The notes beneath the pieces were generated by a model. It ran no database searches. It was not told where the DNA came from and saw nothing but the letters and a program-made list of their open reading frames with translations. The position numbers and the translations under genes are program-made. Shown in pieces: positions 1 to 13,100 of a DNA stretch of 64,000 nt (positions within the stretch are counted from its first letter, which is position 1; each line of letters starts with the position of its first letter). Source of the stretch: Diprion similis (Eukaryota > Arthropoda > Insecta > Hymenoptera > Diprionidae); assembly GCF_021155765.1 (NCBI RefSeq), contig NC_060112.1:17422001-17486000 (forward strand), read 5' to 3'.

Positions 1-3000
1 AGATGGTGCTCGTATAACAGTTCAGAGCAATGCCAGCAGCAGTCTTCCTTTAATTATTGTCGTTCGTCAACAAAAGGGAATCTTGTCTTGGCAAATTCCT
101 TTGTTTGTTAAAACTGCTGATGATGTTCTCGAATATAACACAACAAGTCGAACATTGTGTCCAACAAGTGATTATCAAAGATTGGGCTCCAGAGATCAAA
201 ATGAATTCGTAACTGTTAGTATTTCTACTGCAAGTGTATCAAACATCAGCTTCAGCATGAGTGTCTTTCTATCTCATGACTTTTATATGCAGTAAGTTAT
301 AAACTAATTTATATAATCATAGTATCTTGCCATAACTGCTTTTGTTCCTCATTGATACTTGATAGAAGGGTTGATCGTATTTTTGTTTTTATTTTAGGCC
401 TGGAGAAGTTAGAAATGTAACTATCTCTCCGGCGGAACCAATTTATTATGGATTCAAATTTTCTGGAGAAATGGAGAGTTCTTCGGTGCTCATGCAAGTG
501 GAATCTGATAGCGATACCTGCATGACAGTATCCATTCAGAATATTTCAGTAAGTGCACTCTATTAAAAGTATGTTTTTCATGGCTTAATTTAGATTCGAA
601 ATGTTTGCCTTTAAGTCGAAAATTTTTTCTATTTTTGTTTATATGTAATCTTTATAAACAGGTACAGTGGGACCTCGTTATTGCACAGCTATCCTAGGTG
701 TCTGTCTTATAGCGAACATCTCACTCTTCTGTAGCCCGTTCGGGAGCAGAAGTATGTAGTCACTGTGGTAGACATGCTATGCCCTAGACAGCAAGGGACT
801 TCCATATGCCGTATGACGTGCAAAAACACCTTGGCAGAAGAGGAAAGTTGTTCAGTTACATGGTAGAGAATTGTCTTGAAGTGGGATGCGTAATAACGAG
901 GTCCCAATTTCCTGGGAATTTTGAGTCATAGGAAAATAATTATGAGGTTTGAAACTTCTTTTTAAATAATGAGATGTTATTTTTTAGTGTCCGGTATTTG
1001 ATTTGGAAAGAAACATACAATTCTCTGGATACTGGCAAACAGTTAGCCGAAAAGGTGGCATTACCATACCGGTGAGCATTATAATTTCTACATAGCAGAG
1101 TTATTTAATGTTTTAGACATAGATTCAGCTAGTACTCTGAAAAAAAATGATCCAGATGCATTTACTATCCTTATTTCTAGTTCAGATATAACAATGAGTT
1201 TTATATTTTCAGAGAGAAAGGTATCCGCATGGCTTTTTTGTAGTTCTGGTAGTAAAAGGAGATGACAGTGACTGTAAGGGAAATCAAATGCAGAGTTATC
1301 CAGGAACTAAAACAGTGTCATTATCCATAGAACCGAGCATAACAAAGCAGGACTATATATTTGCTTCCTCTATAGTTGTGTCAGTTTTAATAGGGTTTTG
1401 TATTTTCTATATTATCGGAGTTATTGCATTCAGAATCAGAGAGGGTAGGATGTTGAGAGAACAACTACTATCCGATCAGGATGAAGCGGAGGGAACACAT
1501 AGTACCGATGGTCCATCTTCAATGGGCGAGGTAATATGCAATAAACAAAGCTATTGTAAGTTGTCATTCGATTGCTCTGACTAAATAATTTTCAAAAGGT
1601 TTTTAAAACTTTTAGCTCGGCCCCAGCCACTGGGCTTCCATAGACGAAGACTCTTCTTTGGATGAAGATGACATAGATATGTTGGAGGATGCTCTTTCTG
1701 ATAAAGAAGTTATAAGAACTAGACGAGTGCTCTCAGTTTGCGATCTTGCTCGAAAAGATCCTCGAATTTTGAGGCATAAATCTCGTTTGTATGTATATTA
1801 TCTCGGTACTGTAGCTGTATTTTATACGCTACCAGTTATTCAATTGGTTGTGACCTACCAGCAAGTCCTACATGTGACTGGCAATCAAGATTTGTGCTAC
1901 TACAATTTTTTGTGCGCGCATCCTCTGGGATTGTTGTCGGACTTCAATCACGTCTTTTCGAACTTAGGATACGTGATTCTAGGCCTATTGTTTATACTTC
2001 TCACCTATACCAGAGAACATAGGGAAACAAATGAGGAAAGAAATAAGAGTTTTGGCATACCGCAACATTATGGATTGTTCTATGCTATGGGTGCGGCCCT
2101 TATTATGGAAGGCGTTTTATCAGGAAGTTATCACGTCTGCCCAAATCACAGCAATTTCCAATTTGGTACGTTTGTATGCTTGATTTCGTATCAATCGAAG
2201 AAAATTATAATTCAGGGTAGCTTGCTAACTGAGGTTTGAAATTTGATAAACTTTCAGATTTCCTATAAACAAAATTCAATATCGTTTTTTTTTAGCTATT
2301 TGAATAGAGTTCTACATTAATTAAAATATCACAGTCTAGGCAAACATGATTTTATCTTTGTGTAAGGCTTCACAATTATATACGATTAAGCAAAACTTCT
2401 CAATATGTACTATCATAATTGTCTTTATTTTAGACACGAGTTTCATGTATATAATGGCAGTTCTCTGCATGGTGAAGATCTATCAGACACGACATCCTGA
2501 TATCAATGCACGAGCCCCAGTTACCTTTGGTGTCCTAGCATTTGCTATTTTTCTCGGTTTAATCGGGGTTCTAGATGGTTCGGAATATTTTTGGATAATA
2601 TTTACAATCATACATCTCACCGCTTGCTTAGCTCTGACTGCACAGATTTATTACATGGGCCGATGGAGATTTGACAGAGGACTACCTCTGAGAGTATTTG
2701 TGGTAAGAAGTCTTCAAATTATATGATTGCCAAATAAATACAAAGTTCACTTGAAATTTGATATGATTTAGTTTAAGATGGACGTTTGTGTCACGATAAG
2801 TTGGTATTATAAAACTTTCTGATCAGATAATGAGACACGATGCTCGTGCTGGTATCACGAATTTGCTGCGACCAGTATATGGTGGAAGACTGGTGCTATT
2901 AGTTATTGCCAATGTCTGTAATGTGCTGTTGGCAGTATATGGGAATATGCACCATGATAAAGACTTTGACACTTACTTATTGGCAGTATTGATGGCTAAT

Positions 3001-3491
3001 CTACTTCTCTACACTTTCTTCTACATTGTGATGAAGGTATGTCTTGACCCTAATATTATAATTTTTGGACAACATACAGTTGTCTCACTTAAGAATTATG
3101 TCATGGTGTTACTTATCATTAGTTGATAAATGTTAAACCATTAATCACAATTATCTGCTGATATAAAATGAAATATGTTACAAAATATTTATTTATTTTT
3201 TAGCTGTGCCACCGGGAGAGAATCTTACCACAACCTTTTATCTACATTATTCTATCTTTCTTGACTTGGGCAGCAGCAATGTACTTTTTCATTCGTAAAT
3301 CAATATCGTGGGCCTTAACTCCTGCACAATCTAGAATTTATAATAAGCCATGCGAATTGTTAAATTTTTTTGATCCACATGATATTTGGCACTTCTTATC
3401 AGCTTTAGCTATGTTCTTCTCATTCATGGTGCTATTAACATTAGACGACGATTTAGTCGACGTACATCGAAGTCAGATTCCTGTCTTTTAG
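1..3491 (+). CDS. SID-1 transmembrane family protein (SIDT1/2-like), 3' part
   Basis: Multi-pass membrane protein of the SID-1/SIDT/ChUP family, which is linked to dsRNA and cholesterol transport. Eight exons joined in phase: <1-291, 398-548, 988-1071, 1213-1530, 1616-2165, 2434-2702, 2827-3036, 3204-3491, giving 719 residues. Roughly the first 80-100 residues lie outside the window, judging from a usual length near 800. Seen: a beta-rich extracellular part with N-glycosylation sequons, a first membrane span ([20 protein letters not shown]), an acidic cytosolic loop ([17 protein letters not shown]), then many further spans. Family signatures are strong: [31 protein letters not shown], and [13 protein letters not shown] followed by LTLDDDL near the end. 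The S/H/D and HDxxH residues correspond to the putative ceramidase-like metal site described for the family. Insects other than Diptera usually carry such genes. The stop is TAG at 3489-3491, followed by a compact 3' region that faces the ACC gene. I cannot tell which insect sid-1-like paralogue this is. Confidence 0.93.
667..906. mobile_element. Candidate MITE (short inverted-repeat element) in a SIDT intron
   Basis: The intron between 548 and 988 carries a segment bounded by a 15-base inverted repeat: tgggacctcgttatt at the left (about 667-681), and its reverse complement aataacgaggtccca at the right (about 892-906). The inside is about 210 bases, richer in GC than the flanking intron, and has no protein-coding potential. 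The left edge reads TACAGTGGG, which resembles Tc1/mariner/pogo-type ends, but I see no clean TA duplication on the right, so the superfamily is uncertain. Length and structure fit a non-autonomous DNA transposon remnant. Confidence 0.5.
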
Positions 3492-4126
3492 TTAAAAGGT
3501 CGTTGTTAGTTGTGGACAATTATTTGAATTTATGTCAATGGACTTACTTCCTATGCTATAGCAGTAATATAATTATTGGTGCATTGATTATCCCTTTTAC
3601 ATTTTCGAAATTATTATCTTTATATCACTATAATTGTACATATTGTAATGAATTTATCTAACTTTTTAAAATACGGAGTTGCGTGTGACTATACGATAAT
3701 ATATACAAACTATCATGTTCGTAATAACCGAACAACTGAAGAATTTAACTTTGAAAAAAAAATTTTTATGCGATTTTTTTTAAAATAAATATTTTATCTC
3801 TTTATGTTCCCAATTTTTCATATAACGATGTAGGTAATAAACAATGCCATAGCAAATATGCACATCAACAACATGTACATCATTCTAGCATTACATTTAT
3901 CATTTAAAAAATTTGGCTGACACGTTAGAAAAATGATTTCATTTTACGTATACTAGTAAATAATTACTAATTGAAAATTTTCTACAAACGGTGTATTTTT
4001 TTTCATCTTTTAGTTATAACATTAACAACAAATAGGATGTCTTAGGAGAATATGTACAACAAATGAGTCCTAAAAGTGTTACATACACCAGGTATGTTGC
4101 TATTTTAAATATGTGACATGGATTGA
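3492..4126. promoter_or_regulatory. Shared 3' region between convergent SIDT and ACC genes
   Basis: 635 bases separate the stop codons of two convergent genes. For the + strand gene, AATAAA polyadenylation signals occur at 3784-3789 and near 3835. No perfect AATAAA was found on the minus strand before the SIDT coding region, so ACC may use a variant signal or run into SIDT. The rest is AT-rich and featureless. The 3' UTRs probably overlap (inference). Confidence 0.5.
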
Positions 4127-7100
4127 CTACGACGAAGCACTAGAATCGTTGTGATGTTCTTCTCCAGACGTTTCAAGCTGTGAGAGAGTTCGCAGAAGTT
4201 CTGCACGCTCACCAGCTTGCAGTCTGTGCGCGATTTCTATAACTGCATCTAATCTCACGTCTGGGCAACATTCAAGCGCCTCCTTAACCCGAGTGAGAAC
4301 TGCATTTCTCCGTACGCAATTAATATTACGGCTTAGAACACTGCCTTCTGTTTCATTCTGGCTTATTAACCACTTGGCTACAGCTTCATCCTGGTCCCAC
4401 AGGTAAGACTCGGTAGCGCCTCTATCTTCTACGAACCAGCGCCTCAGCATAGAAACCACTGTTCCAACACCCAAGCTAGGCTGTGTTGACAAAACATCGT
4501 TTATGGCATCACACTCCAGGAGTTTACGTCTGAGCCTCCAGTATAACATGCGGCGTGCTGTTTTCCATGGAATTATCTCACTGATGACACCCTTTTCCAA
4601 CATTCTTTCAGGAGTATCATGAAGATCAGCAAAATGAACAGCGACCTGGTGATACATGGGATCTAAGATCTGTTCTCTTTTCCGGATTTCACTTTCCAGG
4701 TTAGCACGTTCTTCAGCGGAGTTTGAAGACGATATTTTTTCCTGAATTAACATGGTAAGGTTGAAGATCAACATTCATGGTTGAATGTAAGCATTAAAAA
4801 ATCATTGTTAGTTACATTGCTCAAGAGTTGTAAAACTGCTATAAATGTAAACATTTCTAAGTACCTTGAGGTTGCGTATGACAGGGTCAACTCTGTGCAT
4901 GGTTTTAATTATGTCTTTGTTTCTAAATTTGATTTCAACGATTCCCTCTGGTTCTAATACACCTCCTCGGCTTGTTGTGTCGGCAAACATTTCCATGTGC
5001 CTGGGGTTTATAGATGGATCAACAACTGCCCACGCACCACCTCTCAGTTCGCCATTTGGAGGAATGTATACTATCACTGGTCTGGTATACTCTTTCAATG
5101 CATCGACAATGTAAGCACCGAACTTAACGACTTGTTCGTACATATCTGTTGAACAAAACGTAAAATAATGAACACACAGAAACTTTGATAATTATAAGTA
5201 AAACACCATTCTTCAATTTACCTTTCATACCACCCGAGAAACCACGCCAGTTAGCAAAGATGAAAAGCGGCAGTTCTTCTTTGCCAAAATCACGAATAGC
5301 CTGAGCAGTCTTATATGCACTGTCTGGAAACCAGACTTGACCTGCCTGTGAAACTGTCTTTGCTTCAGAGTCCAAATTTGCGGGATCTGCTGGTAAATGC
5401 AGTTCTACAGTTCGTGTTTCTACGGCTATCACACCGCAAGGGATACCTCCAAGTCTAGCACGACCAGTTATTACAGTTTGTGCCCAAGGCCGCATAATTT
5501 CCTACAAGTTATTAAAGTGAATTCGAATTATTCAAGTGGATGATGAGGTCTTCGTAATTCTTCGCTAACGTATTCTAATCTTACCTGCCATGAGCCACGA
5601 TCGAAAAATCCGCTTTCCCAGGCAGCAGCATCAATGGGAGAATGTCTTCCTTCAAGCATCCACCTGGGATCATAAGGTGCCTTAGTAGGAACGTATCCAA
5701 CTTCTCGGTCAATTGGGTCTGGATGTGGTGCAGAGAGAATGGGAAGCTGGGCTCCTTTAGATTTGGGTACATAGCTAATCCATCTGAGTACAGTGGCTAT
5801 ACCATCTAAATCTCTTGGTTCAGTTGCGTGTGAAACACCATTATTGTGCATTATTTGAATTCCACCCAATTGATTATTACTTGCGTAAACTTCACGACCC
5901 AACACTGTATTCAGTGCTCTATACCCGGTTAATATAATGTGCGAGTTCTCAATTTGTATAACTCGTTGCCCAAGTCGCAGTAAATAAGAACCAATACCAA
6001 TTGCACGGCATGAGACAACTGATATTGTAACCACCTGTAAAACAGAGAAATTAATCCATCACATACATGAATCGTCACGAAAAAATGTTCACTAAATGAT
6101 ATTTATAATGATTTGATCTAAAAAGATATTGAAAAAAATTAAGGTATCAACTAGGACACTTAGGGATGTTAACAAATACGAACCTCGTTGTATGCTTGAG
6201 ATGTTTCGCCAGCAATCATACCAGCGTATTTAAGATTTTCAACTCCCAGTCCATCATCTTTGCCGATAATATCAGTTATCTTGTAGCGAGGCTCACCGTT
6301 GTCTTCAATTAATGATGCCTTAATTGAATTATGTGGTGCTAATCTAGCATAATCGTCAGGAGTGACATAGATGTATTTGAAGCCCTTTTCAGGTTCGTTT
6401 TCATCCTCCCACGAAATTCTGAACAAGCCTTTCACCTAGTTCAAACAACGATTTATTTTCTAGGTTCGTCATTTGGTGAAATACAGCAACTAAATGCACA
6501 GTACATTCTAAAATGAATCCAAGCTAAAGTAAAGTCCACGCACATACCTCTTCAGCAAGACCAATTCTGGCACCAGAATTCGCCGAAAAGTAAATTCTTG
6601 GAATTCCGAGATCTCTAGCTGCTTCAGATGCTCTACAAAACACGAGATCTTCTTTTGGTCCAAACGAACCAATTTGGAAAGTCAGATCATTTGCAATAAG
6701 TATGATATCTCTTCCAGCTGGGTACTCTGGAGTGTAAAGTCTAAGTTTCCATGCGACCATTCCAACGTCGTTTTCACCAGGTAATCGCTTTTGTTCTACC
6801 AAATTTTCGCCATCCAAGACAAGTTCGACACAGTCCAATACCGGGCTTGGGATCTTGATATTTTCTGCTCAAGTACACGAATTGTCGTTCAAGAATAAAT
6901 GTGTATAATTTTTAATTACGCGCCAGAGGTTAAATTTTCTCTCAGTAGTCATTAAGTAATAACATTAGTTAACATACAAACCAACCTGAGGTAGGTCTTT
7001 CCTCGATGTACTTCTCCCAGAACTTCTCAATTTGTTGACGGAACATATCCGGTAAATCATACACATAAGTAGTTCCCGAACTCTGTGCTTGGAACCGTTT

Positions 7101-10100
7101 AGCCTGGAGATAATCTTTGGTCAGGTAAGGTGTAGAAATAGGCAAGCCGTGCATTGGTCCTGGTCGCCAGTTCGCATTAACTGCTGTAGATCCATAAGAT
7201 TCAAAACGGATAATACCAGTCTTGGGTTCCGTAGCCTCAGTATAAAGGTGCAGATCAATGCTATATCCACTATCATTTGCAATACAAAGACGAACGTTGG
7301 AAGTTGGTCGTCCTGGTGCTGGACGAATTGTCATTTTTATCTCAGCCTATAAGGTGAAAAATATGTAGATTCAATTTCTAAACATCAGATTATATGGATA
7401 ATTGAATACATCAACCAATAACTTTCGTGATAAGATAACTAGATTTGAAAGTTTCAGTTACATTTCTTTATACGTACTTGTCTAACTCGTAATTTCCATA
7501 GTCTAGGACCATATCTGAGCACCATGCTTGTAACACTTTCTTCAATTCTGCCTGGATCCATTATAACAGTTGGTGCAAAGTTCAAGAATATATGGTTGCA
7601 ATCCGTGCGTTTTGCTAGAGGATGGGAAAAGGCTACTTCAAGCTCGTCCATTGCTTCCAATAGTACTCGTTCACCCTCGTTATGCAAATAATCGAAGCTA
7701 GCCTCCTTTGTGATGAGATCCGAGTGGCGTATAATGGAACGTATGAAGAAGCGGTAGTCTGTAACTGGCTGGCCCTTGGCGACCTAAATAAACGGTAAAA
7801 AAAATTGAATTATAATCTATAGGACAATTATCTTCAAAGCCTTGTTCAAATTTGCTAATATTATTTCATGTAAATCAATATTTGAATGAAAACTAATAAT
7901 GAAGAAAAAAGATCTATGCACCTTAGCTTGTCCTAAATAGAGATGCATCTTTTGATTTGATGTAGGTAAAGCTTCAAGGTCATAGGTTCGCATTCTGTTA
8001 AGTTCCAACTGGAAGGCACAGCCTGGTTCAAGGTGTCGATAAATACGATCTTCAATAAATCCATCACGTTGTCGGAAAGTGAAAAATTTTGGGAACTGCC
8101 TCTTTTTCAAGGCGGCAAATGTTACTCTTCTGATTCCACGAGTAACCAACTCCTCTTTGTTAGTCGCGCACCAGTCTCCAAACAGTCTGGACATAACTGC
8201 GTCATCTTGATTACCATTATCTTGGACAGCAATGCTTAATATGTGCACAGGTTCTGCAGGTATTTCACCTCCCTCAACAACACCTGTTTCACCAGTACTC
8301 AGAGAAACATTGATGGATGTACTATGCCGAGATTCACTTCCAGCAGTTTCTACAGCCTCAAGGACTTTGGCAGAAACTGTACTTCTGGACGACAAGTCTT
8401 CTAGCAAGTCGAGTACCTCATCAGAGTACTGGCTAAACTCTTCGAGATCTTTGAAGGCAGCCATAGCTCCTGTTCTATGATTGACAAGAGTAAGATTCTG
8501 GCGATTTGGATGATTGTTCGGCAAAAGAAATTGGAAGTGAACTAAAGGTATTTCTCCAGATAGTTCTAGGTGCTGCAAACATGCTAATTCGTAACTGATG
8601 TAAGCTCTGCGAACGTAAACTTCCAAAGCAGCATTGCAGACAGCACGATTCGAGTGGTAGAAGAAATCGTGTAGTATATCGAATATAGAAGTTTCAGAAA
8701 GTATCAGCTTCTGGAGATTCTCAGGATGAAAATCATGTCCATACATATCAACTGCAGATAAGAATATGGATTCCATCTGATTGTGTCTCAGTTCGTATGC
8801 AGGCTGATGTGCTGCTATCAAGACTTGCCTAGCTCTCAGAGCCACTCGGCTGTGTTCAGTGCGATTTAAACTCGTTAATTCGGTCAGTGTACTTGCCAGT
8901 TCGTCCGTAAGCCCAGGTTCGTTAGCCCACAAGTGATCAATGAGCATAGTAACCAAGACATTTTTCTTTTGTACATGGTTGTGACTGAAAATAGTAGCAG
9001 TGACCATACTCATTTCATCTTTATGCTGTTCCCTCAAAGCCGACACACACTTGTCATAATGTCCCTGTTGGAACTGGCTTTCGACTGTGTAGTACTGACG
9101 TAAAAGTTCGTGAACCGCCGTTTTCATCCTACCACGAATACCGTTGCGATACCTTTGCACCAGTTGGACGATACCTTGAGTCGTCAAAAAGAAAACGTCT
9201 CTGTCTGTTCGTCTGGAAAGGGTGGCGGCATGTCCATCAATTACAGACGCAATTTGCTGACTTGGAAACTGAGCTAGAACTGAAGTGATGTTTCTTTCGT
9301 ATAAAGTCATGTATTTTCTGATCTTCTTCTCCACGGATACGGGAATTCTTCCAGAGATAGTGGAGATCACTTCTTGCAGCTCTAGCAGAGGTAAGCTAGG
9401 ATCACGCAGGGAATTCATGAATTTTTCAATCAGTTCCCGGAGCCTCGGTAGATGGTAAGGATCGGGCAAACAGTATCCAGCAAGGGTATTCTCTAAAGCG
9501 CTTCTGTATTTAGTATGCAATTGGTTGAGTTTTTCAGGAATAGCAGGCGCAATTGGTGCTGGGAATTGTCCAGTGTATTCTTGAGCTTTACTGACTAATG
9601 ACGGATCATCTAATTCCAAATGGGCAATTAATGTTCCGGCATCTAAGATTGCACCGGGTCGTTTAACGTAAAACAAACTACCAGCTTCACCAGCCGTCAC
9701 CGTCATAACCATCTTCATTACTTCTATTTCAGCGTAAGCTTGACCACGATCAATGTGGCCACCATCCTCTACCAGAAAACTGATTAGTTTACCGGCTGAA
9801 GGTGATCTCAACAATGACGGATCATTATCCTTTTCAAATATACATGTCTGGTTACCAATCACTATTCTGTACCGATCAACTTCCTCTCTCATGTAGGTTG
9901 TGAAACTTGATCCCTCCATTGAAAGTAGTAAACCTCCGTCCGAAAGTCTATGAATCTCCACTTCTTTGTAGGAACCATTCATTACAAGAAAGTAGGAGTT
10001 TGGGCCTGACTTGGTTGTCTGTACCTTGTACTTGAATCCGTCATTGATGAGTTCAACCTGAAAAGAGTTTTGGTTTTAATTTTCAGCAGTTTTATTTGTA

Positions 10101-13100
10101 TTCTTTTCACCATTAGTGATTAGTAATAGATTTACAATGCAAAACTTACCTCACAAACGTTGTCCAGGTCATTGCTGGCTTGGATTTGACCCTTTTCTAA
10201 GGCTGTTTGGAAACCATTAAACGCAGCTGTGATTGTTCGGTCAGCAATATGTAACGCCCCGCAAGTCACAGCCAGCAAAACGTCTGGCTTATCGCTTTGA
10301 ACACGTTCAGCAATGAGTAAGTCAAGCCACGCTGTATCAAAGCTGTTCGACTGGAAGGATTCAGTTTCGAGAAGTGTTATGAGGTACTCTACTGTGGTCC
10401 GAAAATCACCTCTGATACTCAATTCTTTTAAAGCAACGACTAAATTCTCGCTAGCTTGATTACGGTCTTCACCCCATGAAAAACAGTGACCAAATTGCGA
10501 GTCAGCAAATTCATGCAACCCTCCAGATGCGCCGACTGAAAAATATCCCCAGACATTTTTCGATGATCTGAAATTGAGCTCTTGCACTGTTCCTGAACTT
10601 GGCTTGAAACCTGAAATGATGATAAATTGCGTAAACGCTTGGAATTTTAAAAATATATCTACAGATGAAAATTTGAAAAAAAAGTATGAAATAATATGTG
10701 AAAAATTTATACATGTTTACAAATACGGCACCTTCATCTGGATTTTCACTTGTGATTCTGGCAGCAATGACATGACCCCAAGGTTGTGGTTTATGCCTTG
10801 GTTGATCGAAATCAATGGGAGTATCACCCCATGGACTTTCCCCGTATAGAAGCCGAATATCTTTTATATGATGCAAAGGCAACCCCATTGCAACTTGAAG
10901 TTGAGCGGCAGGTAAATTGACATCAGAAACCATTTCTGTGCAAGGATGTTCTACTTGTAAGCGAGGATTTAGTTCCAAAAAATAGTAACGACCTGATGTA
11001 TCGTAAAGATATTCAACTGTGCCGGCACTTACGTATCCTACCATTTTTGCTAGCCTGACAGCAGCCTAGAACATAAAAAAATGAATTCATGAATGAATGC
11101 TCAATGAGTGTAAAGTGAAAAGTGTTCAGTATCTTTTTGCTTCTGTTTTTTTTTTTTTTTTGTTTAGTCTCTGGAGTTTGAAACAGCTGAATTCCATACT
11201 TTTTCCATTTCTTCAAAGACTTCTGGTTTAGCAATGACGGCAGGTGCTTCCTCAATGATTTTCTGATGTCTTCTTTGGATAGAACAATCACGTCCGAAGA
11301 GTGAAATAGCATTTCCATAGTTATCAGCTAATAGTTGCACTTCCAAGTGCCGAGCACATTTGGCAAGCTTCATTATGAATATAGGCGATCCTGGGATCTC
11401 TGTTTGTACTTGTCTGTAATAAAAAGGTAATTGCTAACATCAATGAAAACTGAGTATTTATGTTACAGAGTTGCTACCAGCATGGATAACATAGAATAAT
11501 TTCAGAAATTTGATCAAAGGCATAGGAGTTAACGTACTTTCATAAGATAAATGCTAATCCAGAAGAGTAGACAAATGTTTTAAATAATATTTTCGAACAA
11601 CCATGCAGATACCAATTAATGTTACTAACAGAAATTATTACCTAAATAACGAAGGTAACTCCTCGGCATTATCGACTTTACGAATACCTTTTCCACCTCC
11701 GCCTTCGCTTGCCTTCACCATTATGGGAAAGCCAATTTTACTAGCAGCAGCAAGACATTCTTCCACACTAGAGACACACCCCTTTTTAAATAGTTCGGAT
11801 GATATTTTTATTTTCTTTCCACTGTAGTGAGCTTTCAAGTCCGAGCCAGACCACGGAAGTGTGGGTACATCTGCAGTTTGAGCGACGATACTAGAAGCAA
11901 TTTTATCTCCAAGAGCCCACATCGCCCTTTCAGAAGGTCCTGTAAGGTAATTGAAACAATAATGTAGTTAATAAATCAGGTCTCTAAATTATTCTGAATG
12001 GAAGAATAATTTCAGTTGAACATAATCGTCAGATTATTAAATAGACGCTCTTCTCTAAGCATACCAATAAATATTATGTTATTCTTGTGCAAAAGTTCAG
12101 GCAGTTTTGGATTTTCCGACGCATGACCCCATCCAGCCCAAACAGCCTGTACTTGAGTACGGACCGCAATGTCGATGATCAATTCAACATTTGCATAGTT
12201 GTTATTGTTGGATCCTCCGGGCACTGGTACGTACTGATCAGCCATTTTAATGTACTCAGCATTTGCTTTCAAATCTTCCGGGGTGACCATAACTACGAAG
12301 CGAATCGCTCTCTCGTTTTTGAACATTTCGTACGACCATCGGCGAATTGATCGCATGCATTTGACCGCAGCAATTCCATTATTTGCTATGAGAACCTGTA
12401 AGAAAATAATCATGGTCAATTTTTATATTCACGTTTCTTCTTTTTTATTCTCATCATCGGATTACGTCAGTAGTATGCAGTACAAAACGTGTAGTAAAGT
12501 TGAGTTCGAGCGTACACGCAAGTCCCCCATTAACGTGAAGTTTCGCTAATGAATAATTAATCCTTCCTCGTCAAAGACGTCGGTGGAATCAATTTGAAAT
12601 TATAATTTCATCAGGAATTACAAATTCTGAGTACTTACACTACACCTTACATCCACTTCTATAGTCTTTGCATTCGTTACACAAGAGGATTCAGTTGACA
12701 TTAATCAATTTGACTATGAAGTTTGGATACACTATTTCTCCGAAAGGACAAAATGATGATTTAAAAATCTCGGATGGCTATATCATTGCTAAACATACAT
12801 CACAATTTCGTACTTATTCGAAGAGCCTCATGAAATTTGTTTTGCAAATTGGAATCATTTTAATAAACTTGTAGGGGCAGCTCGAAGAGATTTATCGCGG
12901 TGGGATATATTAAGAATACCAAGTGCGGCCAGACAATTATCAAGTATAAGATTCGAAAGACAATAGGCAATTACATTTGATTTACATTGAAAATGTTTCA
13001 CAATATTTAATGACATAAACTAAAAATTTAAGAAAGAAAAATCTTATTGGACTTACTTTGTTTATCACTTGAGTTCCGCCGAATCTACGAACAAATTCTT

